A DNA stretch of 64,000 nucleotides, from contig DAICXZ010000030.1 in the NCBI GenBank assembly GCA_027311945.1, positions 62,001-126,000 of the forward strand, read 5' to 3'. Every line of letters begins with the position of its first letter. The first letter of the stretch is position 1. Both the position numbers and the translations under genes were made by a program. Source of the DNA: Erythrobacter sp. GTDB lineage: Bacteria > Pseudomonadota > Alphaproteobacteria > Sphingomonadales > Sphingomonadaceae. The notes beneath the pieces are model-generated. The model saw nothing but the letters and a program-made list of their open reading frames with translations. It made no database searches and was not told where the DNA came from. Below are positions 37,027 to 46,279 of this stretch, piece after piece.

Positions 37027-39540
37027 TCAGAAGTTGCGGCGCACGGTCAGCGCGAACTCCTGCGGGCGGCCGGGCTGCCCGGTGACGTAGAAGCTGGAGA
37101 ACTTGTTCAGGTAGTAATAGGTGTCGAACAGGTTCGTCGCTTCGAACGAGACCGACCAGTCTTCGTCTTCGCTGCGGAAAGTCAGCCGCGCATTGGCCAG
37201 TGTATAGTCATCGACGTTGACGTTCGGGTCGCAGGTGAAGTTGCCGCAATAGCCCGGCGTATAGACTACGTCGAAACGTGGGGTGAGCGATCCCACGCCT
37301 GCGATGTCGAGCGTGTACTGCACGCCGGCCGCCCACTTGAATTCGCCAATGCCGGGCCGCTTTGCACCGACCACGATCGAGGTGGTCGGGAAGTTGATCG
37401 CGGTGAACTCGAAGTCGGTCAGGCTCATCGAGCCGTCGAAGACCAGACCCCAGACCGGCTCGATCGTCGTTTCCAACTCGAAGCCCTGCACGCGGGCATC
37501 GCCGATATTGAGATACTGTCCGCAAAGGCCCGGAACACCGCCCTGATCGACCGGAAGCTGCTCGCCATCGGCATCGAGGCACACCTGCGGCACGCCCTGA
37601 TAGCCCTCGTAGTCCATGTAGAACGCGGTGGCGTTGAGGCGCACGGCGCGGTCAAGCAGGTCGGCCTTGAAGCCCGCTTCATAAGACTTGATCTTCTCGG
37701 CCCCGAATGAGCGGATTTGCTGGAAGCTGTAGGGGCGCGGAGCCACGCCGCCACCTTTGAAGCCGGTGGCGAATTGCGCGAACAGCATCAGGCTTTCGCT
37801 CACCCGGTAGCTGGCGGCGAGGCGATAGTCGGTGAGCGTTTCCTCATATTTGCCGACCTGTCCGGTCAGCGGGTTCTGCGGATTGCTCAGCGGCAGATAT
37901 TCGCCATTCCCGTCTGGGTTGTAGCGGGCATAGGTATAGTCCTTCTGCTCGTGCGTGACGCGCAGGCCGCCTTCCAGTGTCAGGCCAGGCGTGATGTCCC
38001 AGGCCACATTGGCAAAGCCGGCATAGCTGGTGAGATCGGCCGTATCGTCGTTGATGAACGAGAAGCATGGCGTGGCCGCGGGGCAGAAGCCCGAGAACGG
38101 CGTGTGGATGCGCCCTTCATAGCGGGTTGAGGCGTCGTAGTAGAAGCCGCCGAGCGTGAAGTGCACGGTGTCTTCCAGCAGGTTGCCACTGAGGCGCAGC
38201 TCCTGGCTGAACTGGTGGTGATAGAAGCGGGTCGTATCCTGAATGAACACGACCGGCGAATTGTCGTTGTCCGATCCGCTCAGGCTCTCGTACTCGCGAT
38301 ATCCGGTGATCGAGAGCAAGGAGAGGTTGTCGGAAAGCTCATAGGAGATCGAGCCGGAGACGCCCCAGCCATCGACCTGCGAGGCGGATTCGGCAATGAA
38401 CGGCCCCAGCGGATCGCCCGCGACATAGGCCGAAGGCGGCCCCGGCGGCGCGGCGATGGCCGAATACATCATGCCCGGATCATAGAAGTTGGCGTAGCTG
38501 GCAAACCCGTCGTTCAGCACCGCCCCCGCGCGGCGATACTGGCCATAAGGCACGAAGCGATCATCGTATGCCACGCCCTGATAGGGAATAGACAGGCCAG
38601 AGCGGTCGGTGGGGCTGGCCGATCCCGCATTGGCGCTTTCGGCACTGGCGATCAGCACCGAGGCCTGCGTTTCCGAAGTGTCGCGGGTGTAGTCGCCCGA
38701 CAGGTTGATTTCGAGCGGGACAGATCTGGGGGCAAAGCGCAGCTGCCCGCGCATCGCATGCATTTGCTGATTGCCCAGAGTGCCAAGTTCGCAGTCGCTA
38801 CCGGACGCAAGGCGCGGGATTGCGCCCGAAACGACATCGGGGTCGCTTGGGTTAAGGCAGGCATAGTCGTAGCGGGTGACATAGCCATCGCGGTTGCGGG
38901 TAACGCCGCTGATCCGCGCATAGAGGTCTCGCGCCACGGTGAAGTCAGCGCTGGCCTTCACATCGCGGCGCTTGAAGCTGCCAATCGAGGCCTCGACATA
39001 GCCGCCTTCGCCATTGGGCTTGCGCGAATAAAGCTTGATCGCGCCGCCCGCCGAATTCATGCCCGCAAGCGTGCCCTGCGGGCCGCGCAGCACTTCGATC
39101 CGCTCAAGGTCGGAGAGGTCGAAGGCCGAGGCGGTGACGGTGCCGAAATAGATGTCGTCAATATAGATGCCCACGCCCGGCTCGACCGAGGGGCTCTGGT
39201 CGGCCTGACCCACGCCGCGAATAAAGGCGCGCATCGAATTGCCCGAACCCGAGGGGTTCTGTTGCAGGATCAGGCTGGGAGTCTGGTCGGAGATTTGCGG
39301 CAGGCTGGTCTGGCTGCGCGCTTCGAGCATGTCGGCGGTGACAGCGGTGATCGACAGCGGCACGTCCTGCAGCACCTGCTCGCGCATCTGCGCGGTGACG
39401 ACGATGGTGGTATCCCGGGTGCGCTCGGTGTCGCCGTCGGACTGGGCAAGGGCGGGGCTGCTGGCGAGCATCAGCGCCATGGTGCCAGCTGAGCTGGCGC
39501 GGAGCATGGATTTGGAAAGGCCGAAAGCGCCTGAAATCAT
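37027..39540 (-). CDS. TonB-dependent receptor
   Basis: Start MISGAFGLSKSMLRASSAGTMALMLASSPALAQ; plug IERIEVLRGPQGTLAGMNSAGGAIKLYSRKP; C-terminal barrel ending ALTVRRNF. Confidence 0.93.
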   Translation of the reverse strand: MISGAFGLSKSMLRASSAGTMALMLASSPALAQSDGDTERTRDTTIVVTAQMREQVLQDVPLSITAVTADMLEARSQTSLPQISDQTPSLILQQNPSGSGNSMRAFIRGVGQADQSPSVEPGVGIYIDDIYFGTVTASAFDLSDLERIEVLRGPQGTLAGMNSAGGAIKLYSRKPNGEGGYVEASIGSFKRRDVKASADFTVARDLYARISGVTRNRDGYVTRYDYACLNPSDPDVVSGAIPRLASGSDCELGTLGNQQMHAMRGQLRFAPRSVPLEINLSGDYTRDTSETQASVLIASAESANAGSASPTDRSGLSIPYQGVAYDDRFVPYGQYRRAGAVLNDGFASYANFYDPGMMYSAIAAPPGPPSAYVAGDPLGPFIAESASQVDGWGVSGSISYELSDNLSLLSITGYREYESLSGSDNDNSPVVFIQDTTRFYHHQFSQELRLSGNLLEDTVHFTLGGFYYDASTRYEGRIHTPFSGFCPAATPCFSFINDDTADLTSYAGFANVAWDITPGLTLEGGLRVTHEQKDYTYARYNPDGNGEYLPLSNPQNPLTGQVGKYEETLTDYRLAASYRVSESLMLFAQFATGFKGGGVAPRPYSFQQIRSFGAEKIKSYEAGFKADLLDRAVRLNATAFYMDYEGYQGVPQVCLDADGEQLPVDQGGVPGLCGQYLNIGDARVQGFELETTIEPVWGLVFDGSMSLTDFEFTAINFPTTSIVVGAKRPGIGEFKWAAGVQYTLDIAGVGSLTPRFDVVYTPGYCGNFTCDPNVNVDDYTLANARLTFRSEDEDWSVSFEATNLFDTYYYLNKFSSFYVTGQPGRPQEFALTVRRNF

Positions 39541-39653
39541 GGTGTCTCTCCCTAGCTGCCGCCTGTGTTCGCGGCTTCGCTGTTCATTAATGGCCGCCAG
39601 CGGGCGCAGGCTTCTCTCACTTCGGCGCGGCCTGCTTGCTTGCCTCTTGGCTT

Positions 39654-39684
39654 GCGCAATCATAACGAATGGTAATGTTTGCGC
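39654..39684. promoter_or_regulatory. 31-bp imperfect palindrome, candidate operator in the TonB-receptor/AraC divergent region
   Basis: GCGCAATCATAACGAATGGTAATGTTTGCGC; 12 of 15 base pairs symmetric about the centre. Confidence 0.6.
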
Positions 39685-39734
39685 CTTGACCTTTTTAGTC
39701 GCTACACTTGCCGCAATTGGAAGGGGGGGAGACC

Positions 39735-40688
39735 TTGGGACAGTCGATTGACCTTGCCGACTATGATCGGCCTGCACGGCGCGATGCGTGGGACCATGCC
39801 TCGAACTCGCTGTTTCCGGGCTTGCGGGTGGAGCTTGTTGCCGACGAGGCGCTGCGCGGCTCGATCGCCAGTGTGGACCTCGGCCGTGCGCACCTGTGCG
39901 CCATCGAGACCCCGCCAGCGCAGGCGCATCACGTGCCGACGCAGCAGCATGCGGACACCTGGCAGCACGTATCGCTGATGGTGCAGCCCTGGGGCCGCAC
40001 CACGCTGATGAGTGCTGGCGGAGAGATCACCATGGCGCCGGGCGACATGTGCATGGTCGACGAGCGCGCAAGGTTCCGCATCGTCACGCAGGAGTTTTCG
40101 CGGCTGCTGTTCCTGCGCCTGCCGCGCGCCGCGGTGCTGGGGCGCTATCCGCACCTCAACCGACTGTGCGGCAAGCTGCTGCCCGCCAGCGACGCGGGCA
40201 CCCGCTTGCTGTCGGACAGCCTGCAACGCATCAGCGAGGTTGCCGCCGATCTGGGCGAATTGCAGCGTGCGGCGGTGGTCAGCGCGACGATCCAGATGCT
40301 GGGCGTGGCGCAGGCCTTTGCCGAACTGCCCGAAAGCGCCGAATGGCGAGTGCGCCGCGCTGCCGACTTTATCGAGATGAGCCTTTCGGTGACGGGGATC
40401 ACCGCCAGCGACATCGCCGAGGAGCAGGGCATCAGCCGCAGGCGGCTCGACCAGCTGATGAAGCAGGCGCGCGGGGTCTCGATCTCGGGCTACCTGTGGC
40501 AGCGCCGGATGGAGCAGAGCGCGGCGGACCTTGCCGATCCGCACAAGGCCACGCTGTCGATCGCGCAGATCGCCTTTGCCAACGGCTATGAGGATGCCGC
40601 GCACTTCACCCGCGCCTTCCGCCGCTCTTATGGAACTACGCCGGGCCGTTGGCGCGAGCAGGCCGTGGCAGTGGGCCTCGCGCACTGA
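39735..40688 (+). CDS. AraC-family transcriptional regulator
   Basis: TTG start preceded by a G-rich SD (ORF track starts at 39708). C-terminal double HTH: GISRRRLDQLMKQARGVSISGYLWQRRMEQSAADL...IAQIAFANGYEDAAHFTRAFRRSYGTTPGRWR. Confidence 0.92.
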   Translation: MGQSIDLADYDRPARRDAWDHASNSLFPGLRVELVADEALRGSIASVDLGRAHLCAIETPPAQAHHVPTQQHADTWQHVSLMVQPWGRTTLMSAGGEITMAPGDMCMVDERARFRIVTQEFSRLLFLRLPRAAVLGRYPHLNRLCGKLLPASDAGTRLLSDSLQRISEVAADLGELQRAAVVSATIQMLGVAQAFAELPESAEWRVRRAADFIEMSLSVTGITASDIAEEQGISRRRLDQLMKQARGVSISGYLWQRRMEQSAADLADPHKATLSIAQIAFANGYEDAAHFTRAFRRSYGTTPGRWREQAVAVGLAH

Positions 40689-40795
40689 GTCAAGGCGGAG
40701 TTCCAGTTGGGACCATGCGTGGGTCTACCATCGGCCCACTGCGATGCTACTATGCCGGGAAAGAGCCCGCCGAGGGCCGAGATTGGGAGATAATC

Positions 40796-41758
40796 ATGAG
40801 CAGCTGGTCGAGCCCTGTTCTTGCGCTGAGCGTCGCCGGTACGCTGGCGGCTTGCGCTCACGCCGAGGTGCCGCTTGCGGAGGAGCCAGCGGCGCAGATC
40901 ACCATCCGCGGTGCGGGCGTGTTCCCCGAAAGTATCGCCTCCGATGCGGCGGGCAACATCTATGTCAGCTCCAATCCCGGCGTGATTTACCGCGCCTTGG
41001 CGGGTAGCGATGTGGCTGAGCCATGGGTGCAGCCCGATGCGGTGAACGGCCCTGTTTCGGCTTTCGGCGTGCTTGCAGACGATGCGCGCGAGCTGCTCTG
41101 GGTCTGCTTCAACCCGGCGATGGGCGCCGAGGGCGGGGCGCCCGCGATCAAGACCTTCGACCTTGCGAGTGGCGCGCTGAAAGCCAGCTATCCGCTCGCC
41201 ACGGGCGAGGGGCCGGCCATGTGCAACGACATTACTGTCGCCGCCGATGGCGCGGTGTTTGCGAGCGAGATGCTCGGCGGGCGGATCATGCGGCTGGCGC
41301 CCGGTGGTGAGCGGTTCGAGGTCTGGGCGGTGGACCCCGAATTCGCCACGCTCGACGGCATTTCCTTCGCGGCGGACGGCACGCTCTATGCGAATGCGAT
41401 CCAGCGCAACACGCTGCTGCGCATCCACCGCAAGGCCGATGGCAGCTTCGCCCGCGCCGAGCAGGTGGAAACCTCGCGCGATATGGTGACGCCCGATGGT
41501 CTGCGCCCCTTGCCCGATGGGCGCATGTTGCAGACCGAGGGCAATACGGGGCTGGTCACCGTGATTGCCTTCAGCGCGGATGGCTCGGCCACTGTCACAC
41601 CGATCGCGGAGGGGGTGGACTATGCCTCCTCGGTCACGCCGGTCGGCGGGCGGGCCTACTTTCCCGAAGGCAAGCTGCGGTTCCTGTTCGGTCCCGACGT
41701 GGGCAAGGCTCCGGGCACCTTCGTGATCCGCTCGGTAGCTATCCCGGAGGTGCAGTAA
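40796..41758 (+). CDS. Secreted SMP-30/gluconolactonase-like beta-propeller protein
   Basis: Start MSSWSSPVLALSVAGTLAACAHAE; GVFPESIASDAAGNIYVSS; MCNDITVAADGAVFASEM; GGRAYFPEGK. Confidence 0.8.
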   Translation: MSSWSSPVLALSVAGTLAACAHAEVPLAEEPAAQITIRGAGVFPESIASDAAGNIYVSSNPGVIYRALAGSDVAEPWVQPDAVNGPVSAFGVLADDARELLWVCFNPAMGAEGGAPAIKTFDLASGALKASYPLATGEGPAMCNDITVAADGAVFASEMLGGRIMRLAPGGERFEVWAVDPEFATLDGISFAADGTLYANAIQRNTLLRIHRKADGSFARAEQVETSRDMVTPDGLRPLPDGRMLQTEGNTGLVTVIAFSADGSATVTPIAEGVDYASSVTPVGGRAYFPEGKLRFLFGPDVGKAPGTFVIRSVAIPEVQ

Positions 41759-42453
41759 TGCGGATGCTCTTGGTCATGGCTGCCTTGGCGCTGCCTGCAT
41801 CGGCGCAGGCACAAAGTGCGGCTCAGGCGCGCGAGATTGCCGCGCTCGATGCGCGTGTGACCGTGCTTGAGGGGACGCGTGAGGTGCGCAATCTCCAGCG
41901 CGCTTTCGGTTACTTCATGGACCGCGGGCTGTGGCGGCAGGCGGCGCAGCTGTTTGCCGCAGATGGCACCATCGAGATCGGCCTCGACGGCGTCTATCGT
42001 GGACCGGAGCGGATCGAGCACTATCTGCGGCTGCTCCATGGCGGGCAGGAGGGGCTGATCTACGGCCAGCTTAACGAATGGGTGACGCTGCAACCGATGA
42101 TCGCGGTCGCGCCCGATGGGATGAGCGCCGAGGCGCGCTGGCGCGATCTCGGGATGCTCGGCCAATACAAGAGCCACGCCGAATGGCGCGATGGCATCTA
42201 TGAGAACACCTATGTGAAGGGCGCGGACGGCAAGTGGCGGATTGCCAGCCTCACGCTCCATGTGAACTTCGTCGCGCCCTACAAAGAGGGCTGGGCTCGG
42301 CTGGAAGAGGGCGAGGGAGTGGTGCGCTCGCAGGCTTCGGTGGACTTCCCGCCCGATGCGCCGTCGAGCTTGGAAGACGCGGCCTTCCCGGCGGTGAATG
42401 TGCCGCCCTTTGCGATTCCCCATCCGGTGACCGGACGGGAGGTGCGGCCATGA
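41758..42453 (+). CDS. Secreted NTF2/SnoaL-like protein, paralogue 1
   Basis: TAATG overlap with upstream gene; normal signal peptide MRMLLVMAALALPASAQAQ; LFAADGTIEIGLDGVYRGPERIEHYL; C-terminal PPFAIPHPVTGREV. Confidence 0.83.
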   Translation: MRMLLVMAALALPASAQAQSAAQAREIAALDARVTVLEGTREVRNLQRAFGYFMDRGLWRQAAQLFAADGTIEIGLDGVYRGPERIEHYLRLLHGGQEGLIYGQLNEWVTLQPMIAVAPDGMSAEARWRDLGMLGQYKSHAEWRDGIYENTYVKGADGKWRIASLTLHVNFVAPYKEGWARLEEGEGVVRSQASVDFPPDAPSSLEDAAFPAVNVPPFAIPHPVTGREVRP

Positions 42454-43262
42454 CACAAGCACCGATATCCGCTCATCCTGAGCCTGTCGAAGGATCGTCC
42501 TTCTTTTCCCGCCATGTTTGCAATGAGAAAAGCAGCCCTTCGACAGGCTCAGGACGAGCGGCTGTCTTGGGCATGTTGGCCCTCATATGCACGCCTCTCA
42601 TTCCTGCTCAGGCCCAGACCGTCGACCAGCGCATCGCTGACTATCGCCAGCGCGTCGAACGGCTTGAAGACCGCGATGCCATCGAGAACCTGCAGGCGGC
42701 CTATGGCTACTATTTCGACAAGGGCTTGTGGAGCGAGGTCGCGGGCCTGTTTGCGCGCGACGGCACCTTCGAATACGGGATGCGCGGCGTCTATCACACC
42801 CCTGCCCGGATCGAGCGTGCGCTGCTGCTGTTCGGGCCGGAGGGCCTCGCGCCGGGCTATCTCAACACGCACATGCAGTTGCAGGCGGTGATAACCGTGG
42901 CGGAGGATGGCCGCACCGCCGCTGGCCGCTTTCAGGGCATGGTGATGCTGGCTGAGCCGGGGCACAACGGCGTCTGGGGCGTGGGCATCTATGAGAATCG
43001 CTATGTGAAGGAGCGCGGTACGTGGAAGATCGCCAGCCTGCATTTCTACCCCACCGGCTTTACTGACTACGATCTCGGCTGGATGAAGTCGCAGTTGCCG
43101 CTGGCGGGGCAATCGGCGCTGTTCCCGCCGGACGAACCACCGAGCGAGCCTTATCGCGCGCTGCCTTCGAACTACATTCCGCCGTTCAGCTACAGCCATC
43201 CGGTGACGGGCGAGGAGATCACGCTGACACAGCCGGCCGACGATCTGGTGGGGAGGGAGTGA
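42450..43262 (+). CDS. Secreted NTF2/SnoaL-like protein, paralogue 2, with REPIN-derived N-terminus
   Basis: ATGA overlap; N-terminus MTQAPISAHPEPVEGSSFF...PSTGSGRAAVLGMLALICTPLIPAQAQ; LFARDGTFEYGMRGVYHTPARIERAL; PPFSYSHPVTGEEI. Confidence 0.8.
   Translation: MTQAPISAHPEPVEGSSFFSRHVCNEKSSPSTGSGRAAVLGMLALICTPLIPAQAQTVDQRIADYRQRVERLEDRDAIENLQAAYGYYFDKGLWSEVAGLFARDGTFEYGMRGVYHTPARIERALLLFGPEGLAPGYLNTHMQLQAVITVAEDGRTAAGRFQGMVMLAEPGHNGVWGVGIYENRYVKERGTWKIASLHFYPTGFTDYDLGWMKSQLPLAGQSALFPPDEPPSEPYRALPSNYIPPFSYSHPVTGEEITLTQPADDLVGRE
42469..42561. repeat. REPIN-like element, copy B, in frame inside a CDS
   Basis: 93 bp CCGCTCATCCTGAGCCTGTCGAAGG...CCCTTCGACAGGCTCAGGACGAGCGG. Confidence 0.8.
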
Positions 43263-44158
43263 TGCGCAAGTCCTCAAACGCAGAGTCCGCTCATCCTGAG
43301 CTTGTCGAAGGATTGTCCTTTTTTGGCAACCTGTGGCGCAGAAGGAAAGACGGCCCTTCGACAAGCTCAGGGCGAGCGGGTCTTGCTTTGTTGGGTGTGG
43401 TGTTGGCTATGCTGCACACCACCCCCGCCGCCGCGCAGGACAACGCAGACCAACAGCTCGATCAGCTCGACCGCCGCATCACCCGGCTCGAGGACATGAA
43501 TGCGATCGAGACGCTCCAGCGCACCTACGGCTATTTCGTCGACAAAGGCCAGTGGACGCACCTTTCCAACCTCTTCGCCGATGACGCCACGCTCGAAATC
43601 GGTGGCAAGGGCATCTTCGTCGGGCGCGAGCGGGTGCTCGAATATATGCAGACCGCCTTCGGGCCGGATGGCGCGCCGATGGGCATTCTCGTCAACCACA
43701 TGCAGTTCCAGCCGGTGACCCATATCAGCGATGATGGGCGCGAAGGCTGGTTGCGCGGGCGGGCCTTCGTGATGGCGTCGAGCGGATGGGGCCTGCCGCT
43801 TTATGAAGACGCGTTCGAAAAGGGCGACGACGGCGTGTGGCGGATCAGCCGCCTGACCGGCCCTTTCACGATGTACACCAGCTGGGCGGGGTGGGGCGAG
43901 AACGCGCTCAACAACACCTGGCCCGACAAGTTCGATCCGCCGCCTGACCTGCCGCCCTCGGTGGTCTACCTGACCTATCCGGCCTATTACATCGTGCCGT
44001 TCCACTATCCGCACCCGGTCACTGGCGAGGTGTTCGAGGCCGACGCGGGCGAGGCCGGGGCCTATCACCGTCCGCCGGGCACGCCCGAACAACGCCAGAG
44101 CCTGACCGTTGGCCGCACCGTCAACGGCAGCCAGCCGATCATGCCTCCGGGAGAATAG
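43262..44158 (+). CDS. Secreted NTF2/SnoaL-like protein, paralogue 3, with REPIN-derived N-terminus
   Basis: TGATG overlap; MRKSSNAESAHPELVEGLSFF...GPSTSSGRAGLALLGVVLAMLHTTPAAAQ; LFADDATLEIGGKGIFVGRERVLEYM; VPFHYPHPVTGEVFE. Confidence 0.8.
   Translation: MRKSSNAESAHPELVEGLSFFGNLWRRRKDGPSTSSGRAGLALLGVVLAMLHTTPAAAQDNADQQLDQLDRRITRLEDMNAIETLQRTYGYFVDKGQWTHLSNLFADDATLEIGGKGIFVGRERVLEYMQTAFGPDGAPMGILVNHMQFQPVTHISDDGREGWLRGRAFVMASSGWGLPLYEDAFEKGDDGVWRISRLTGPFTMYTSWAGWGENALNNTWPDKFDPPPDLPPSVVYLTYPAYYIVPFHYPHPVTGEVFEADAGEAGAYHRPPGTPEQRQSLTVGRTVNGSQPIMPPGE
43287..43379. repeat. REPIN-like element, copy C, in frame inside a CDS
   Basis: 93 bp CCGCTCATCCTGAGCTTGTCGAAGG...CCCTTCGACAAGCTCAGGGCGAGCGG. 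Confidence 0.8.
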
Positions 44159-44162
44159 ACCC

Positions 44163-46229
44163 TTGCGCATTTCCGCGATTGCGGCAGCCCTGCTGCTTGC
44201 CTCCTGCACTACGGCCGCAGTTCCGCCGCAAGCCGTCACCCCGTCGGCCGATGCGGGCGACTGGACCAGCGACGGGCGCGACTATTCGGCGCAGCGCTAT
44301 TCCCCGCTCACGCAGATCAATGCCGAGAACGTGAGCCAGCTTGGCCTTGCCTGGTACGACGATCTCGATACCTATCGCGGGGTCGAGGCGACGCCGCTCT
44401 ATGCCGACGGGGTGCTTTACAACACGCTGCCGTGGAACATTACCATCGCCTATGACGCGCGCACCGGCGAACGGCTGTGGACCTACGATCCCAAGGTGCC
44501 GCGCGAATATGGCCGCTATGCCTGCTGCGAGCCGGTCAGCCGGGGCCTTGCCATGCACGATGGCAAGATTATCATCGCCACGCTCGACGGGCGGCTGATC
44601 GCAATCGACCGGACCAGTGGCGAGCCGGTCTGGACCTCGCGCGCCTTCCCGGAAGATACGAACTACGCCTATTCGATCACCGGCGCGCCGCGTGTGTTCG
44701 ATGGCAAGGTGGTGATCGGCCAGTCGGGCGGCGACATGGGCGTGCGCGGGTTTGCCGCCGCCTTTGACGCCGACACGGGGGCAAAGCTTTGGAAGTTCTT
44801 TCTTACCCCCAACCCGGACGATGCCCCCGATGGCGAGGCGAGTGATCCCGTCAACGCCATGATGCGCGCGACCTGGGCCGATGAAGGCATGTGGAAGCAG
44901 CTGGGCGGCGGGGCCAACCCGTGGGACAGCTTCGCTTACGATCCCGAGCTGAACCTGGTCTATGTCGGCACCGGCAATTCGGTCCCGCATTCGCGGTTCT
45001 ATCGCTCGAACAACGAGGGCGACAACCTGTTCGTGTGCTCGATCGTGGCGCTCAATGCCGATACTGGCGAATATCGCTGGCACTACCAGATGAACCCCGG
45101 CGAGGAGTGGGACTGGACCTGCACCCAGTCGATGATTCAGGCCGACCTCGAAATCGATGGCCGCCAGCGCAAGGTCATCATGCAGGCACCCAAGAACGGG
45201 TTCTTCTACGTGCTCGATCGCGAGACCGGCGAATTCATCTCGGCGCAAGCGCACGTGTTCCAGAGCTGGAATGCCGGGTTTGACTCCAATGGTCGCCCGA
45301 TCACGCGCGAAAACGCGCGTTACACCGAAACGCCGGTGCTGGTCTCACCGGGGCCGGGCGGGGCGCACAACTGGTTCCCGATGGCCTTTTCTCCGCGCAC
45401 CGGCCTTGCCTATTTCCCGGCCTATCAGTCGGCCTTTCCCTATGCGGTGATGCCGGGCTGGACGCCGGCCCCCTTGCGCTCGAACTCGGGCTGGGGCGCT
45501 GTGGGCGAAGAAGCTGCGCGCACCCAAGGCAATCTCTTTGCCGAGGCCGCGCAATACGAGAAAGCCTGGCTCACCGCCTGGGACCCGGTGAAGCAGGAGG
45601 CGGCCTGGCAGGTCGAACTGCCGCGCCACGGCAATGGCGGGGTGTTCGTCACCGCCTCCGACCTCGTGTTCGAGGGCACCACACGCCAGACCTTCGCCGC
45701 CTTCGATGCGCGCACCGGGGAAGAGCTGTGGAGCTACCCGACGCAGAGCGCGCCGGTGGCGGGCGGCATCACCTATATGCTCGACGGCGTGCAATATGTC
45801 GCGGTCAACGCCGGGTGGGGCGGCGGCGCTGCCCAGATCGAGCGCGGGGCAGGAACCGAGCTTCCGCGCAGCGCGGCGCGGCTGCTGGTGTTCGAGCTGG
45901 GCGGGACGGCGCAGTTGCCGCCGCTGCCCGCACAGGCGAGCGCTCCCCCCGAACCGCCCCGGCTGCGGGCCGATGAGGCGACGGTTGAACGCGGGCGGGC
46001 GCTGTTCGCGCAGACCTGCGCGCTGTGCCACGGCCAGAACGCAATCGGCGGCGTGAAAGACCTGCGCCACATGGATCGCGCCACGCATGACAAGTTTGCT
46101 GATATCGTGCTCGGCGGGATATACCTCGACAAGGGCATGGCCAGCTTTTCCGACATCCTGAGCGAGGAGGATGTCGCGGCGATCCACGCCTATGTCATTG
46201 CCCGCGCCAACGAGGACTGGGGCCGTTAA
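44163..46229 (+). CDS. PQQ-dependent dehydrogenase with C-terminal cytochrome c domain, predicted lipoprotein (paralogue of 34812-36941)
   Basis: TTG start giving MRISAIAAALLLASCTTAAV (lipobox LLASC); YACCEPVSRG; VIMQAPKNGFFYVLDRETGEFISAQ; heme motif CALCH. Confidence 0.88.
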   Translation: MRISAIAAALLLASCTTAAVPPQAVTPSADAGDWTSDGRDYSAQRYSPLTQINAENVSQLGLAWYDDLDTYRGVEATPLYADGVLYNTLPWNITIAYDARTGERLWTYDPKVPREYGRYACCEPVSRGLAMHDGKIIIATLDGRLIAIDRTSGEPVWTSRAFPEDTNYAYSITGAPRVFDGKVVIGQSGGDMGVRGFAAAFDADTGAKLWKFFLTPNPDDAPDGEASDPVNAMMRATWADEGMWKQLGGGANPWDSFAYDPELNLVYVGTGNSVPHSRFYRSNNEGDNLFVCSIVALNADTGEYRWHYQMNPGEEWDWTCTQSMIQADLEIDGRQRKVIMQAPKNGFFYVLDRETGEFISAQAHVFQSWNAGFDSNGRPITRENARYTETPVLVSPGPGGAHNWFPMAFSPRTGLAYFPAYQSAFPYAVMPGWTPAPLRSNSGWGAVGEEAARTQGNLFAEAAQYEKAWLTAWDPVKQEAAWQVELPRHGNGGVFVTASDLVFEGTTRQTFAAFDARTGEELWSYPTQSAPVAGGITYMLDGVQYVAVNAGWGGGAAQIERGAGTELPRSAARLLVFELGGTAQLPPLPAQASAPPEPPRLRADEATVERGRALFAQTCALCHGQNAIGGVKDLRHMDRATHDKFADIVLGGIYLDKGMASFSDILSEEDVAAIHAYVIARANEDWGR

Positions 46230-46279
46230 CTGCAAGCGAGCGGGTTGAACTTTGCCTGCCGTCCCGCGATGAGGCGGGC

